DNA of 58,349 nt from Candidatus Sulfopaludibacter sp. SbA3 (GCA_945865815.1 CAMBFR010000012.1:1-58349), one strand, 5' to 3'. Positions 16,832 through 26,454 are shown, counted from the stretch's first letter. Notes: a model not told the origin generated them from the letters alone. Numbers and translations: made by a program.

Positions 16832-17464
16832 CTACCGTGCAAGGGGCGGGAACGCCGGTGTTGCGCCGGCGGGAAGCGGCGTGCGCACGGTGTTCACGAT
16901 CATCGAGATCAGCGTGTAATAGCCCGTAATGCTTATGGTGTCGACAACGCCTTGCTCCCCGAACTTCGAAACCGCCCGGGCGTATACGGCGTCGCTGACG
17001 GTCTGGTTTCGATGAAGTTCCATGCAGAAGTCGTAAAGAATCTCCTCGTCCTCAGCCATTCGTTCCGGCCGTCGTCGGTCGATGATCGCCTTTGCAACTT
17101 CGGGGTTCAGCCCACCCTCGATGGCAAGTGTGTAATGAGAGTTCCACACATACGGCTGTGTCCACTGCCGGGCCGTCATCAGGATGACAAACTCGCTCAG
17201 TCTTGGCGGCAACTTGCTGTTGTAACGCAGATAATCGCTCAGTGCGCGGGTGCGGGTCATGAGATCGGGGCTTCGAAGAAGGGCGATCCACGGGCCTGTG
17301 GGCTCACCACGGGCCGCCACGAATTCGGCGAGCGCCTTCTTCTGATCTGCCGTCATCTTGTCGGCAGGTATGGGGGGCATTCGATTTTGAGCAATTGCTG
17401 CGGCAGAGCCCGCGACCAGCAGAATCAGAGTCAGGACAACCATTCTCCAACCGTGTGCATTCAT
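16832..17464 (-). CDS. Exported carboxymuconolactone decarboxylase-like protein
   Basis: The product (about 210 aa) has a signal peptide (VVLTLILLVAGSAAAIAQ) and a CMD/AhpD-like helical fold. The segment PRLSEFVILMTARQWTQPYVWNSH with the conserved His, and later FGEQGVVDTISITGYYTLISM, are typical of the family. There is no CxxC pair, so AhpD-type peroxidase activity is not expected. ATG 17464 fits the GGAG spacing better than ATG 17470. It follows the DUF6282 hydrolase gene and precedes the DJ-1/PfpI remnant, all on one strand. The substrate is unknown. Confidence 0.86.
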   Translation of the reverse strand: MNAHGWRMVVLTLILLVAGSAAAIAQNRMPPIPADKMTADQKKALAEFVAARGEPTGPWIALLRSPDLMTRTRALSDYLRYNSKLPPRLSEFVILMTARQWTQPYVWNSHYTLAIEGGLNPEVAKAIIDRRRPERMAEDEEILYDFCMELHRNQTVSDAVYARAVSKFGEQGVVDTISITGYYTLISMIVNTVRTPLPAGATPAFPPLAR

Positions 17465-17481
17465 CGTCATTCTCCCTCTAT

Positions 17482-18411
17482 TCAGCGCAGTCCGAGCAAT
17501 TGCGCCGGATTCTGTTTAGACATACGTCCGATTTCCGATTCTGTAAATCCTTTGCGCCGCAGCGCAACGAGAAACTCGCCAAAACCGTCCGGAGGCAGCG
17601 CATTTCCCATCTGGCCGAGGTCCGAAGAAAGGATGCAGAATTCCGGATCAATCCTGCGAATTGCGTCTGCAAAAGCGTTGATTCTGGCTGTCGCGTCGGA
17701 TGAGGCAAGGGAACCGCCTACGAATTCGATAAGCGCGCCCGATTTTGCCACTTCCTGCATTTGCGGCACGCTCATGAGCACGGGTGCATTCATCGCATGC
17801 GTTATGACCATGCGTTGAGCGCCCTGCCTGCGGCCTTCGCGCACCAGCAGCAGTGCTTCGTCCGGTGAGGAATGGCCGGTTGCCAGCACCAGACCGTGTT
17901 TCGCGATCAATGCGATGACCTGCTCCACGGCCGGCAGCAACTTTCCACTTTGCGAGACACTGACGAACGGCCGATTCTCCTTCGAGTAGCGCACCTGGTT
18001 TTCGGCGTCAAACGTGGGCATCCAGACGAAACGTCCCCAACCTCCGGATACTCGCGTCATATGTTCCACGGCGGCGGGATTGATTCCGCCGACCGTGAGA
18101 TTCAGGTCGATGCCGCCGAATACTTCGATCCCGGGAACTTCCTTCCGCGCGATGTAAGCCATGCCGGCGGTGGACTCGTAGTGATTCTTCAGGACGATCG
18201 CTCGCATTCCCCGCGAGCGCGCGAGCCGGGTCACGTCAATTGCATCGATCGACCGGGGACGGTCGTCCGGATAGCTGTGGACATGAATGTCGATGGCGCC
18301 CGCGAGCATGGGTTCCGTTGGGTCATCTCCGCGCTGACCCGCAGCCCAGCCGCCGGTTGCGCAAAGCAGGCCGAGTGCACTACAGAATTCTCTGCGATTC
18401 ATGGAAGACAT
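17482..18411 (-). CDS. Tat-exported amidohydrolase-like protein (DUF6282)
   Basis: The 309-residue protein starts with a twin-arginine signal (MNRREFCSALGLLCATGGWA). The mature part begins GAIDIHVHSYPDD, with the HxH metal pair of amidohydrolase-fold enzymes. Further ligands may be ATGHSSPDEAL and the Asp in ILSSDLGQMG, close to the C-terminus. The pattern fits the DUF6282 group of metal-dependent hydrolases. No reaction is known for it. It is the first gene of a minus-strand group with the carboxymuconolactone decarboxylase-like protein, and divergent from tag. Confidence 0.83.
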   Translation of the reverse strand: MSSMNRREFCSALGLLCATGGWAAGQRGDDPTEPMLAGAIDIHVHSYPDDRPRSIDAIDVTRLARSRGMRAIVLKNHYESTAGMAYIARKEVPGIEVFGGIDLNLTVGGINPAAVEHMTRVSGGWGRFVWMPTFDAENQVRYSKENRPFVSVSQSGKLLPAVEQVIALIAKHGLVLATGHSSPDEALLLVREGRRQGAQRMVITHAMNAPVLMSVPQMQEVAKSGALIEFVGGSLASSDATARINAFADAIRRIDPEFCILSSDLGQMGNALPPDGFGEFLVALRRKGFTESEIGRMSKQNPAQLLGLR

Positions 18412-18530
18412 CGCCGCCTCCAGGTCCCGGAATCGAAAGGATGCGACATATTAACCGTCCCGGGCGGCAAACCGCAAAATCTCCGTTGGGCAGCTTGCAA
18501 TTTTCCGACTTGTTGGGCAAAGCTACACGA

Positions 18531-19109
18531 ATGGATAAGAAAGTCCGCTGCTCCTGGTGCCTCGGTTCGGAATTGTACGTCCGCTACCACGATGAAGAAT
18601 GGGGTGTCCCGGTTCACGATGACATCAGGCATTTCGAGTTCCTGATCCTGGAAGGCGCGCAGGCCGGTTTGAGCTGGTCGACGATTCTGAACAAGCGCGA
18701 GGGTTACCGGAAGAATTTTGCGGGCTTCGATCCCGTGAAAGTCGCGCGATTTACCCCGGAGCGTGTTGAGAAGATTCTGCTGGACCCGGGCATCGTGCGC
18801 AATCGGCTGAAAGTGGAGGCGGCGGTGAACAATGCCAAACGCTTTCTTGAACTGCAAAAGGAATTTGGCGGCTTTGATGCCTATATCTGGAAGTTCGTGA
18901 ACGGCAAGCCGATCGTCAATAAACGGGAAGCATTGAAGGACATCCCGGCCACGACGACCGAATCTGACGCCTTAAGCGCAGACCTGAAGAAGCGGGGTTT
19001 CAAGTTCGTGGGCAGCACCGTCATCTACGCGCATATGCAGGCCTGCGGACTGGTCAACGATCATCTGATGGAGTGCTGGAGGTATCGCGGGACCCGTGGG
19101 TTGAGGTAG
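18531..19109 (+). CDS. tag: DNA-3-methyladenine glycosylase I
   Basis: Tag excises 3-methyladenine from alkylated DNA in base-excision repair. The 192-residue product starts MDKKVRCSWCLGSELYVRYH, with the first zinc Cys and the His of YHDEEWGVP. It keeps the base-pocket region FEFLILEGAQAGLSWSTIL and ends with HLMECWRY, which supplies the remaining zinc His and Cys. All four zinc ligands are present. The length is normal. An upstream in-frame ATG extension (from 18240) has no family similarity and overlaps the divergent gene. Confidence 0.95.
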   Translation: MDKKVRCSWCLGSELYVRYHDEEWGVPVHDDIRHFEFLILEGAQAGLSWSTILNKREGYRKNFAGFDPVKVARFTPERVEKILLDPGIVRNRLKVEAAVNNAKRFLELQKEFGGFDAYIWKFVNGKPIVNKREALKDIPATTTESDALSADLKKRGFKFVGSTVIYAHMQACGLVNDHLMECWRYRGTRGLR

Positions 19110-19115
19110 ATCGAT

Positions 19116-21743
19116 ATGATGATTACAAGGAATCGCGCGGCCGCACTCTTAGTCCTCATACTTGTAACAGTCCCGCTTCAGGCGCAAAGCCGCATAACGG
19201 CTCCGAGAGAGCAGTTCGGTTTCAACATTGGCGACAACTACATGCTCGCCAACTACTCACAGCTCGTCGATTACTGGAAAAAGCTGGACGGAGAATCGGA
19301 ACGGATGTCGATGGTCGATATCGGTAAGACGGCCGAGGGCCGCACGATCTACATGGCCGTCATCACGTCTCCGGAGAACCATCGAAGGCTGGACCGCTTT
19401 AAGGAAATCGCGCGGCGCCTGGCGCTGGCTGAAGACATAACCGAGGAACAGGCGGGAGCACTGTCGCGTGAAGGGAAGGCGGTAGTCTGGATCGATGGCG
19501 GTCTCCACGCGGATGAAACACTCGGGGCTCAGCAGTTGATCGAATTGGTCTATCAAATGGTGAGCCGGGCGGACGCCGAGACGATGCGCTTTCTGGACGA
19601 CGTGGTGTTGCTGGCGGTGTGCGTGAATCCGGACGGCCTGGACCTGGTTGCCGACTGGTACATGCGGCAGGCCGATCCATTGATACGTTCCACTGCCGAT
19701 CTTCCCCGGCTCTACCATAAGTATGTTGGGCACGACAACAATCGCGACTTTTTCATGTCGTCGCAGTCCGAAACCGAAGCTATCAATCGAGCGCTTTATC
19801 GCGAATGGTTTCCTCAGATCGTTTACAACCACCATCAGACCGGCCCTGCCGGGACCGTCATGTTCGCCCCGCCTTTCCGCGATCCCTTCAACTACAACTA
19901 CGATCCTCTGGTTGTGACCGCCCTGGACGAAGCCGGCGCCGCGATGCACAGCCGATTCGCGCTGGAGGGTAAACCCGGCGTGACAACGCGATCGAGCGCG
20001 AACTACTCGATCTGGTGGAATGGGGGACTTCGCACGAGTCCCTATTTCCACAACATGATCGGACTGCTCACGGAAACGATCGGCAGTCCCACGCCTGTCG
20101 ACATTCCGTTCGTTCCGGGAAAGGCGCTTCCGAATGGCGACCTGCCGCTCCCCATCACGCCGCAGCGATGGCTCTTTCGACAGTCCATTGATTACTCCAT
20201 AACCGCGAACCGCGCTGTCATGGATTACGCTTCGCGAAACAAGGACCGCCTGCTCTTCAATGCCTACCGGATGGGCAGGAACGCCATCGAGCGCGGGAAC
20301 AGAGATAACTGGACCGACACACCGAGCCGCATCTCCGCCGTGGTGGCGGCGGCAGGCGGGGATCGAACACGCGCGGGCGCGGTCAATTCGAGCTACTTTC
20401 AAATGCTGCGGAACCCGTCCATGCGGGATCCGCGTGGATATGTGATTCCCTCCGACCAGCCCGACTTTCTCACTGCCACCAAATTCATCAACGTCCTCAT
20501 CAAGAACGGACTCACCGTTCATCGCGCCGCCCGTTCGTTTGCGGCGGCAGGCACGACGTACCCGGCCGGCTCATTTGTCGTAAGAACCGCGCAGGCTTTC
20601 CGGCCGCAAGTCCTCGACATGTTTGAGCCACAGGACCATCCCAACGATTTCGCTTTCCCGGGCGCTCCTCCCACGCCGCCTTACGACATCGCGGGCTGGA
20701 CGCTGGCCTACCAGATGGGTGTGAAATTCGACCGAATTCTCGATGGTTTCGATGGCCCCTTTGAAAAACTGCCCGGCGAAGTGAAACCGCCCGCCGGAAG
20801 AATCACCGGCCCGGCAGGCGGCGCGGGCTTTCTTCTGAGCCATGAAATCACGGATTCCTTCATTGCCGTGAACCGGCTTCTCTCCAGCGGGGAACAGGTT
20901 TTCTGGATCAGAAATTCCGTTCGTGTGAACGGAAACGCGTATTCTCCCGGCGCGCACTTCATACCGGCGCGTCCCGGCACGCGCGAAAAACTGCAGAGGC
21001 TGTCCGCCGAAGTTGGACTAAGTTTTGAAGCGGTTGCGGCGAGGCCGCCGGGCGATGCGCTGCTGCTGAAACCATTGAGAATCGGTCTTTGGGACCGATA
21101 TGGAGGTTCGATACCTTCGGGCTGGACGCGATTTATTCTCGAGCGATTCGAGTTTCCCTTCACTGTAGACAGCGACGTCGACCGTCTGGCCGAAAACTAC
21201 GACGTGTTGATCTTCGTGGACGACGGACGGCCCGAAGTCTTGTCCGCTATTCCCCGGTTGAGGAAGTTCATGGAAGACGGCGGAACCGTTCTCGCCATCG
21301 GCGGTTCGACTGCGCTCGGATATCGCGCCGGACTGCCCCTCGCCGATGGTCTGGGGGGATTGGGGCCCGACAAATTCTACATTCCCGGTTCCGTCCTTGA
21401 GGCCAGAGTCGATAACACGCATCCATTGGCTTTCGGCATGGGGGACAAAGCCGATTTCTTTGTCAACCAAAGTCCGGCCTTTAAGTTGGACGCCGATGCC
21501 GAGGTCAGAGGAGTGCGGGCCGTGGCCTGGTACGACTCCCCAACCCCGCTGCGCAGCGGATGGGCCTGGGGACAGCAGTACGTCGAAGGCGCCGCCGCGG
21601 TAGTGGACGCCACCGTGGGAAAGGGAAAGCTTTTCCTATACGGTCCGGAAGTGCTCTTCAGATCTCAGTCGCACGGAACATTCAAACTGCTCTTCAACGG
21701 GATCTATTACGGGCACGCCCTGACTCTGACTCAGGTTCCATAG
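19116..21743 (+). CDS. Exported M14-family zinc carboxypeptidase, 875 aa
   Basis: A signal peptide (residues about 1-24, VTVPLQAQ) is followed by an M14 metallopeptidase domain. The zinc motif HxxE is GGLHADET (His131, Glu134); the Arg of GHDNNRDFF and the third ligand region YNHHQTGPAG follow around residues 210-240. The C-terminal half continues to a Rossmann-like domain around residues 690-800 (LIFVDDGRPEVLSAIPRLR...GGTVLAIGGSTALGY), which looks like the GATase-1-like module often found in these large peptidases. It starts 6 nt after tag, so the two are probably cotranscribed. The substrate is an exogenous peptide, by inference. Confidence 0.92.
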   Translation: MMITRNRAAALLVLILVTVPLQAQSRITAPREQFGFNIGDNYMLANYSQLVDYWKKLDGESERMSMVDIGKTAEGRTIYMAVITSPENHRRLDRFKEIARRLALAEDITEEQAGALSREGKAVVWIDGGLHADETLGAQQLIELVYQMVSRADAETMRFLDDVVLLAVCVNPDGLDLVADWYMRQADPLIRSTADLPRLYHKYVGHDNNRDFFMSSQSETEAINRALYREWFPQIVYNHHQTGPAGTVMFAPPFRDPFNYNYDPLVVTALDEAGAAMHSRFALEGKPGVTTRSSANYSIWWNGGLRTSPYFHNMIGLLTETIGSPTPVDIPFVPGKALPNGDLPLPITPQRWLFRQSIDYSITANRAVMDYASRNKDRLLFNAYRMGRNAIERGNRDNWTDTPSRISAVVAAAGGDRTRAGAVNSSYFQMLRNPSMRDPRGYVIPSDQPDFLTATKFINVLIKNGLTVHRAARSFAAAGTTYPAGSFVVRTAQAFRPQVLDMFEPQDHPNDFAFPGAPPTPPYDIAGWTLAYQMGVKFDRILDGFDGPFEKLPGEVKPPAGRITGPAGGAGFLLSHEITDSFIAVNRLLSSGEQVFWIRNSVRVNGNAYSPGAHFIPARPGTREKLQRLSAEVGLSFEAVAARPPGDALLLKPLRIGLWDRYGGSIPSGWTRFILERFEFPFTVDSDVDRLAENYDVLIFVDDGRPEVLSAIPRLRKFMEDGGTVLAIGGSTALGYRAGLPLADGLGGLGPDKFYIPGSVLEARVDNTHPLAFGMGDKADFFVNQSPAFKLDADAEVRGVRAVAWYDSPTPLRSGWAWGQQYVEGAAAVVDATVGKGKLFLYGPEVLFRSQSHGTFKLLFNGIYYGHALTLTQVP

Positions 21744-21756
21744 AGGGAAACTCACC

Positions 21757-22632
21757 TCAGACGTTCATGATTTCGAAGCATTGTTCGAGGCTTTTGATCA
21801 CGTCGCGGCCCGGGCCCGGCCGGTATTCATGAGCGACGAATCCGGTATATCCCAGGTCGGCGATCGCGTTGGCGATGAACCGGTAGTTCAGTTCCTGAGT
21901 ATCGTCGATTTCCTGACGGGTGGGGACGCCGGCGACATGGATGTGGCAAATGTAATCGAGGTTGTCCCGCAGGTTTCGCGTGACGTCGCCATCGGCGATT
22001 TGCACGTGATACATGTCGTAGACAATCTTCATGCGAGGTGAATTCACGCGCCTGCAAACATCCAGACCCCACGCGAGGTGATCAAAGGTCTGATCGGTCC
22101 GGGCGTCCGCGACGACCTTGGAGTTTGTGATTTCCAGGCAAAGCGTTACGCCCTTCTGTTCGGCGTAACCCTTGACGCGGTTCAATATGGCTACGGTATT
22201 GTCCGCGCCTTCCTCGCGCGACATGCCGCGTCGCTCGCCGGCGAAACCGATCAGGTTCGGACAGCCCAGGTCAGCGCACATATCAATGCCGGCGCGGGTC
22301 GCCTGCTCGATGGCGTCGTGGTTCTCCCTGCGGATAAACCCATTCGGCATGGTGGTGCCGGTGCCCGCCATCATTGTTGGCGCCAGGCCATACTGCCGGA
22401 TGATGGGCACCTGTTGAGCTGTCGGCAGGTCCATGCCTTGAAACCCGATCCGCTGAAGGATTTTGCATTTGTCCTCGAACGAATTGCTCAATCCCGTCCA
22501 CACGGAATTCATCACGCTCTGCCTTATTTTCGTGCGAGTTCGGGCCGGTGTCTGGGCGGCTGCAATTTGAGTGATCGTCGCCGCCCCCAAGGGTACGGCG
22601 GCCATACCAAGGATGAATTCTCGTCGCTTCAT
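21757..22632 (-). CDS. Hydroxypyruvate isomerase-like TIM-barrel protein, exported
   Basis: The 291-residue protein opens with a Tat-like signal (MKRREFILGMAAVPLGAA). The rest is a xylose-isomerase-like TIM barrel. Metal ligands are expected in LCLEITNS (Glu), KIVYDMYHVQIADGD (Asp, His), HIHVAGVP (His) and FVAHEYRPG (Glu). The pattern fits the hydroxypyruvate isomerase/sugar phosphate isomerase-epimerase family. An exported member in this family is probably a sugar-derivative enzyme rather than a central metabolic one. It is transcribed alone and convergent with the M14 peptidase gene. Confidence 0.87.
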   Translation of the reverse strand: MKRREFILGMAAVPLGAATITQIAAAQTPARTRTKIRQSVMNSVWTGLSNSFEDKCKILQRIGFQGMDLPTAQQVPIIRQYGLAPTMMAGTGTTMPNGFIRRENHDAIEQATRAGIDMCADLGCPNLIGFAGERRGMSREEGADNTVAILNRVKGYAEQKGVTLCLEITNSKVVADARTDQTFDHLAWGLDVCRRVNSPRMKIVYDMYHVQIADGDVTRNLRDNLDYICHIHVAGVPTRQEIDDTQELNYRFIANAIADLGYTGFVAHEYRPGPGRDVIKSLEQCFEIMNV

Positions 22633-22883
22633 GCGCCGAACTATACCAGCGGTAGAGAGCGTCGTTCACCAGAAAACGCAGCGTGTTTTGCCGCGCTGTC
22701 TCTGCGGGAACCAGACCTCGATTTGGCCGGGAGGCGCGGTCAGGTTTCTCGCGTCCGAAAGCATGGACGGCCCGTCTGACGAGTTCGGGAGAAAGCGCCT
22801 GGCGGCCCGCCAGGCCGCTTCGTTGCCGAATGGAAGCACCGGCCGCCGCCTAGATCAATCGCACGTACTGCTCCGGAAGACTC

Positions 22884-23297
22884 TCAGAGGCGATAGAGCA
22901 TCAGGTAGACCAGGACTCCCGTAATCGAAACGTACATCCAAATGGGAAAGGTGTATTTCGCGATGCGGACGTGTTGCGGGAAGCGTTCCTTGTGGGCGAG
23001 GAACACGGTTCGCAGCACCATCGGCAGGACGACGACGGCAAGCACCGTGTGTGTCAGCAGGAGCGGGAAGTACACATTGCGGATCCAGCCTTCTTTTGTG
23101 AACCTCACGGATCCGACGTTGTAGTGGTAGATCAGGTAAGACGTCAGAAAAACCGCCGAGACGCCCAGCGCCGCAATCATGCACACTTTGTGCGCGTGGA
23201 TGTTCTTCTTGTGGATGAAATAGAAACCGGCGCCGATCAGGATCGCGGCCGTAAGATTCAGCAGGGCGTTGAGGCCCGGAAGGTCGGCGATGCTCAT
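22884..23297 (-). CDS. DUF420 membrane protein
   Basis: The 137-residue protein has four transmembrane helices (NLTAAILIGAGFYFI, MIAALGVSAVFLTSYLIY, LLLTHTVLAVVVLPMV, FPIWMYVSITGVLVYLML). Between the first two is HKKNIHAHKVCM, the conserved His region of DUF420. In Bacillus and Staphylococcus a DUF420 protein (CtaM) is needed for haem-copper oxidase maturation. The ATG at 23297 shares a base with the SCO1 stop (TGATG), so translation is coupled. It is the last gene of the respiratory block. Confidence 0.92.
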   Translation of the reverse strand: MSIADLPGLNALLNLTAAILIGAGFYFIHKKNIHAHKVCMIAALGVSAVFLTSYLIYHYNVGSVRFTKEGWIRNVYFPLLLTHTVLAVVVLPMVLRTVFLAHKERFPQHVRIAKYTFPIWMYVSITGVLVYLMLYRL

Positions 23298-23857
23298 CAC
23301 AGGAGTCTTCTTACGTCCTCCGCCAGGCGCGTCATTGCTTCTTCGTCCTCAGAGCCGTAATAGCCCCGAATCCGGCCAGCCTTGTCCACGAGGACGAACC
23401 GTGAACTGTGCGTGATCGGTTCGATCTGGGTCCCCTGGGTTTCATCAAGGGCAAGCTTGAATCCCTCGAGCGAAAGGTTGCGCATGGCGTCTTTGGGACC
23501 GGTGAGGAACAACCAGCGATTCGGATCGGCCTTGTAGCGCTCGGCGTAGGACGCCAGTACTTCAGGTGTGTCGCGCTCGGGATCGACCGAAAAAGAAACG
23601 AGTTGGATTTCGGACGGAAGCGTCTGCTGCAGCTTCTGCATTTTCTCGCTCATGGCCGGACACATTCCGGCGCAACTGGTGAAAATAAAGTCGGCCACCC
23701 AGACTTTGCCTTCGAAGTCCTGAAGCTTCACGGTCCTGTTGCTGCGCTCCGTCAATGAGAAATCGGGAACCGGGTAAAAAACCGGAAGCGTTTTCTGTCT
23801 TTGACAGCCCGCAAGTAACAAGAATCCAATAACGACGAATCGTTTCACTGTTTTCAC
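23297..23857 (-). CDS. SCO1/SenC copper chaperone lipoprotein
   Basis: The 186-residue protein begins VKTVKRFVVIGFLLLAGC, a signal with a lipobox (LLAGC). The thioredoxin-like fold carries the copper-binding CxxxC in FTSCAGMCPAM and the His of THSSRFVLVD. SCO proteins deliver copper to the CuA site of cytochrome oxidase or reduce its cysteines. GTG 23857 overlaps the ABC permease stop by one base (TAGTG), so a longer upstream frame is not used. It lies between the ABC permease and DUF420, consistent with oxidase assembly. Confidence 0.93.
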   Translation of the reverse strand: MKTVKRFVVIGFLLLAGCQRQKTLPVFYPVPDFSLTERSNRTVKLQDFEGKVWVADFIFTSCAGMCPAMSEKMQKLQQTLPSEIQLVSFSVDPERDTPEVLASYAERYKADPNRWLFLTGPKDAMRNLSLEGFKLALDETQGTQIEPITHSSRFVLVDKAGRIRGYYGSEDEEAMTRLAEDVRRLL

Positions 23858-24624
23858 TACCTTTGTCTCGTCATAAGGATAGCGGCCGCAAAAAGGATTG
23901 CCCCGAAGACTACCGACACTGCAAGCGACACTGCAAACGACGGGAGGTTCAGCGTCGCGGGGCTGCCGGCGCCGTAGATCGACCATCGCACCGCGGCCAG
24001 ACCATATGTGAGGGGGTTGACCATCATGACCCATTTCAGCCACTGTGACGCGCCGGACGCCGGGAACACCGATCCGGAAAGCAGCCACATCGGAATGAGA
24101 AACAGATTCATGATGGCATGGAACCCCTGGGTGGAATCCATACTCCACGCGATCGTGTAACCCAGGGCCGTCAGCCCGAACGCTACAAGCCCCATCATGC
24201 CGAGCGCAGCCGGTATTGCCGACAACGGAATGCCGACCAGCGGCGCGAGCAGCATGAACAGGACCCCTTGTGCGACCGCCAGTGAAGTGCCGCCGAGCAC
24301 CTTGCCCAATACAAATGCGGAACGCGGAACCGGCGCCACGAGCACGGCCTGCAGAAAGCCTTCCTTCCGGTCTTCAATGATCGATATTGTCGAGAATATC
24401 GAGGTGAACAGGAGAATCATGACCACTGTTCCAGGAAAGAAGTACTCCATGTAGTTCATCTCGCCGGCCGCTGCTCCTCGAAACGACGAACCGACGCCGG
24501 AACCAATGAGCAGCCAGAACAGCAACGGCGATCCGAATGCGCCGACAACGCGGCTGCGCTGTCTCAGGAAGCGCACCATTTCGCGCTGCCACAGCGTTCC
24601 GGTCGCGAGGAGGAAGGCGCTCAT
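23857..24624 (-). CDS. ABC-2 type transporter permease
   Basis: The 255-residue protein has six predicted helices and the ABC-2/NodJ-type pattern. It starts LWQREMVRFLRQRSRVVGAFGSP, and the loop YMEYFFPGTVVMILLFTSIF and the region EDRKEGFLQAVLVAPVPRSAFVLGK are characteristic. The start overlaps the ATPase gene by 4 nt. Its place between ctaB and SCO1 suggests a role linked to cytochrome oxidase or haem handling, though the exported substrate is not known. Similar ABC pairs are seen next to ctaA/ctaB elsewhere. Confidence 0.9.
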   Translation of the reverse strand: MSAFLLATGTLWQREMVRFLRQRSRVVGAFGSPLLFWLLIGSGVGSSFRGAAAGEMNYMEYFFPGTVVMILLFTSIFSTISIIEDRKEGFLQAVLVAPVPRSAFVLGKVLGGTSLAVAQGVLFMLLAPLVGIPLSAIPAALGMMGLVAFGLTALGYTIAWSMDSTQGFHAIMNLFLIPMWLLSGSVFPASGASQWLKWVMMVNPLTYGLAAVRWSIYGAGSPATLNLPSFAVSLAVSVVFGAILFAAAILMTRQR

Positions 24625-25556
24625 TGGCCGTCCTCCCAGAATCGATGTCCGGTGCGTGCAATGAATACGTCTTCGAGTGTCGGTTTCGCCAGTGTCACGG
24701 AGTCGATCATACCGGAAAACGCGTCGACGAGTTGTGAGACGAACGCGTGTCCGCTTTCACGTTCCACACGGACTTTCCCGTTGAAAACGGCCGCATCCAC
24801 GGCAAATCGCTCCCTGATGGCGGCGCAAAGCTCGTCGGGCGTCCGGGAACTTATGACGATGACGTCGCCGCCAATCTGTTCCTTCAACGTGTCGGGTGTG
24901 TCCAGGGCAACGACTGCGCCCTGATTCAGTATGAGCACGCGGTCGCACCGGTCGGCTTCGTCGATCAGATGCGTGGTCAGGAGGATCGTCACGCCCTCGC
25001 GCTCCCGCAGATGCTTCAGGTACAGCCATAGATCCCGCCTGGCGCCTGGATCGAGACCGACCGACGGTTCGTCGAGAATCAGAAGCTCGGGGCGGTGCAG
25101 AAGACCGCCGGCCAGCTCAACACGCCGCTGAAGGCCTCCGGAGAGTGTTTCGACAATATCTCCGGCGCGGTCGGCTACCGCGAGGCGCTCCATCATTTCT
25201 TTCATGCGGTCTTCAAGAAGGGATCCCCGGAGGCCGTAAAGACGTCCGCGATGGCGCAGGTTTTCCGCCACCGTGAGCTTCTTATCGAGGCTTGGATTCT
25301 GAAACACGACTCCGATGCGGCGCCGAACCGCTTCGGCCTGACTGCGAACGTCGGAACCGAATATCGTTGCCTGGCCCGACGTGGGTGGAAACGAAGTGGA
25401 AAGGATGCGAAATAGTGTCGTTTTTCCGCCGCCGTTGGGTCCCAGCAGACCGAAGATCTCGCCGCGCTTTACCTGAAAGCTGACACCGGCGAGCGCCTTG
25501 CGGTCTCCATAAGAGTGCGCGATGTTCAGGACTTCGACGGCTATGTTGTTGCTCAT
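24621..25556 (-). CDS. ABC transporter ATP-binding protein
   Basis: The 311-residue ATPase carries Walker A GPNGGGKTT, signature LSGGLQRRVELAGGLL, Walker B LLILDEPSVGLD and the switch His in LLTTHLIDEADRC. Walker A has GGGKT where SGKS/T or AGKT is more common, but all essential residues remain. The C-terminal extra domain is the DrrA/CcmA-like type. It pairs with the permease that overlaps it by 4 nt. The ctaB stop-to-start order suggests cotranscription with the haem synthase genes. Confidence 0.93.
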   Translation of the reverse strand: MSNNIAVEVLNIAHSYGDRKALAGVSFQVKRGEIFGLLGPNGGGKTTLFRILSTSFPPTSGQATIFGSDVRSQAEAVRRRIGVVFQNPSLDKKLTVAENLRHRGRLYGLRGSLLEDRMKEMMERLAVADRAGDIVETLSGGLQRRVELAGGLLHRPELLILDEPSVGLDPGARRDLWLYLKHLREREGVTILLTTHLIDEADRCDRVLILNQGAVVALDTPDTLKEQIGGDVIVISSRTPDELCAAIRERFAVDAAVFNGKVRVERESGHAFVSQLVDAFSGMIDSVTLAKPTLEDVFIARTGHRFWEDGQ

Positions 25557-25559
25557 GAG

Positions 25560-26435
25560 CTAACTCTTGTCCAGCATCATGAGCCCGAGCAGGGCGGGCA
25601 GATACAGAACGGAGATGCGAAGCAGGCGCTGCGCGTGCGTTGTGGATTGGAAAAGAGCCACAGCGAGGCCGTAGCCCAGGTAAACGAAACCCAATAGCAG
25701 CGCGCCGAACAGGTAATAGATGCCCGTGATCCCGAAAACTGTCGGCAGGAGGCTGATCGGAATCAGGGCGCAACAGTAGAAGATTATCTGCCGGCCGGTT
25801 CTTTCACTGCTGCCGTGCATGGTGAAACCGGCCCGCGCGTAGTCTTCAGTGAATATCCATGCGATCGCGAAGAAGTGCGGCATCTGCCACAGAAACAGGA
25901 TGGCAAAGAGGGAAAGGGCCACGGTATCGAGTTCGCCGCGGGCCGCTGCCCAGCCCATGATCGGCGGAGTGGCGCCGGGGAACGCGCCGATCAGCGTGCA
26001 CAGTTTGGTGCGCGTCTTCATCGGCGTGTAAATGAAAATGTAGGCCGCCAAAGTGGCGGCGCCGAGCAGGGCCGTCAGGACGTTCACAAAGACAGCCAGG
26101 TAGGCCATGCCCAGAACCGAAATGACTCCGGAGAAAAGCAGCGCATCGTTTGCCCCCATGCGGCCATCGGGCAACGGCCGGTTTCGTGTGCGCGCCATGC
26201 GGCTGTCCAGATCGCGCTCCAGGAACTGGTTGAACGCGCTGGCGCCGCTGGCCACAAGACCAGTTCCGACGATCGCGTTCAACAGCGGCAGAAGACGAAT
26301 TTCTTCGCCGGAACCCATGTAGTAGCCGACCAGCGTCGTGATCAGGACCATGAATGTGATCCGGGGCTTCGTGATCTCGATGTAGTCGGACGCGCGCGAG
26401 CGGCGAGCGGTCAGGTCAGCCTGTGTTATCTCCAT
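25560..26435 (-). CDS. ctaB: Haem O synthase (protohaem IX farnesyltransferase)
   Basis: CtaB attaches farnesyl to protohaem IX to make haem O, the first step to haem A. The 291-residue protein has UbiA-type helices with the Asp-rich motif NQFLERDLDSRMARTRNRPLP. The second motif region KTRTKLCTLIGAFPGATPPIMGW is complete. It lies between ctaA (20 nt upstream) and the ABC ATPase (4 nt downstream). The start MEITQADLTARRS has no signal peptide, as expected. Confidence 0.95.
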   Translation of the reverse strand: MEITQADLTARRSRASDYIEITKPRITFMVLITTLVGYYMGSGEEIRLLPLLNAIVGTGLVASGASAFNQFLERDLDSRMARTRNRPLPDGRMGANDALLFSGVISVLGMAYLAVFVNVLTALLGAATLAAYIFIYTPMKTRTKLCTLIGAFPGATPPIMGWAAARGELDTVALSLFAILFLWQMPHFFAIAWIFTEDYARAGFTMHGSSERTGRQIIFYCCALIPISLLPTVFGITGIYYLFGALLLGFVYLGYGLAVALFQSTTHAQRLLRISVLYLPALLGLMMLDKS

Positions 26436-26454
26436 GCCCGTTCCCTCGCCGTGA

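Noticed and set aside
19257-20522. 421-residue minus-strand ORF inside the M14 peptidase gene
   Set aside because: It is antisense to a gene with clear catalytic motifs, and its product is Arg/His/Val-rich with no fold signature.
22633-22883. Possible gene remnant between the isomerase and DUF420 genes
   Set aside because: I read all frames of this 251-nt gap and saw no convincing family similarity; short reading frames look like chance.
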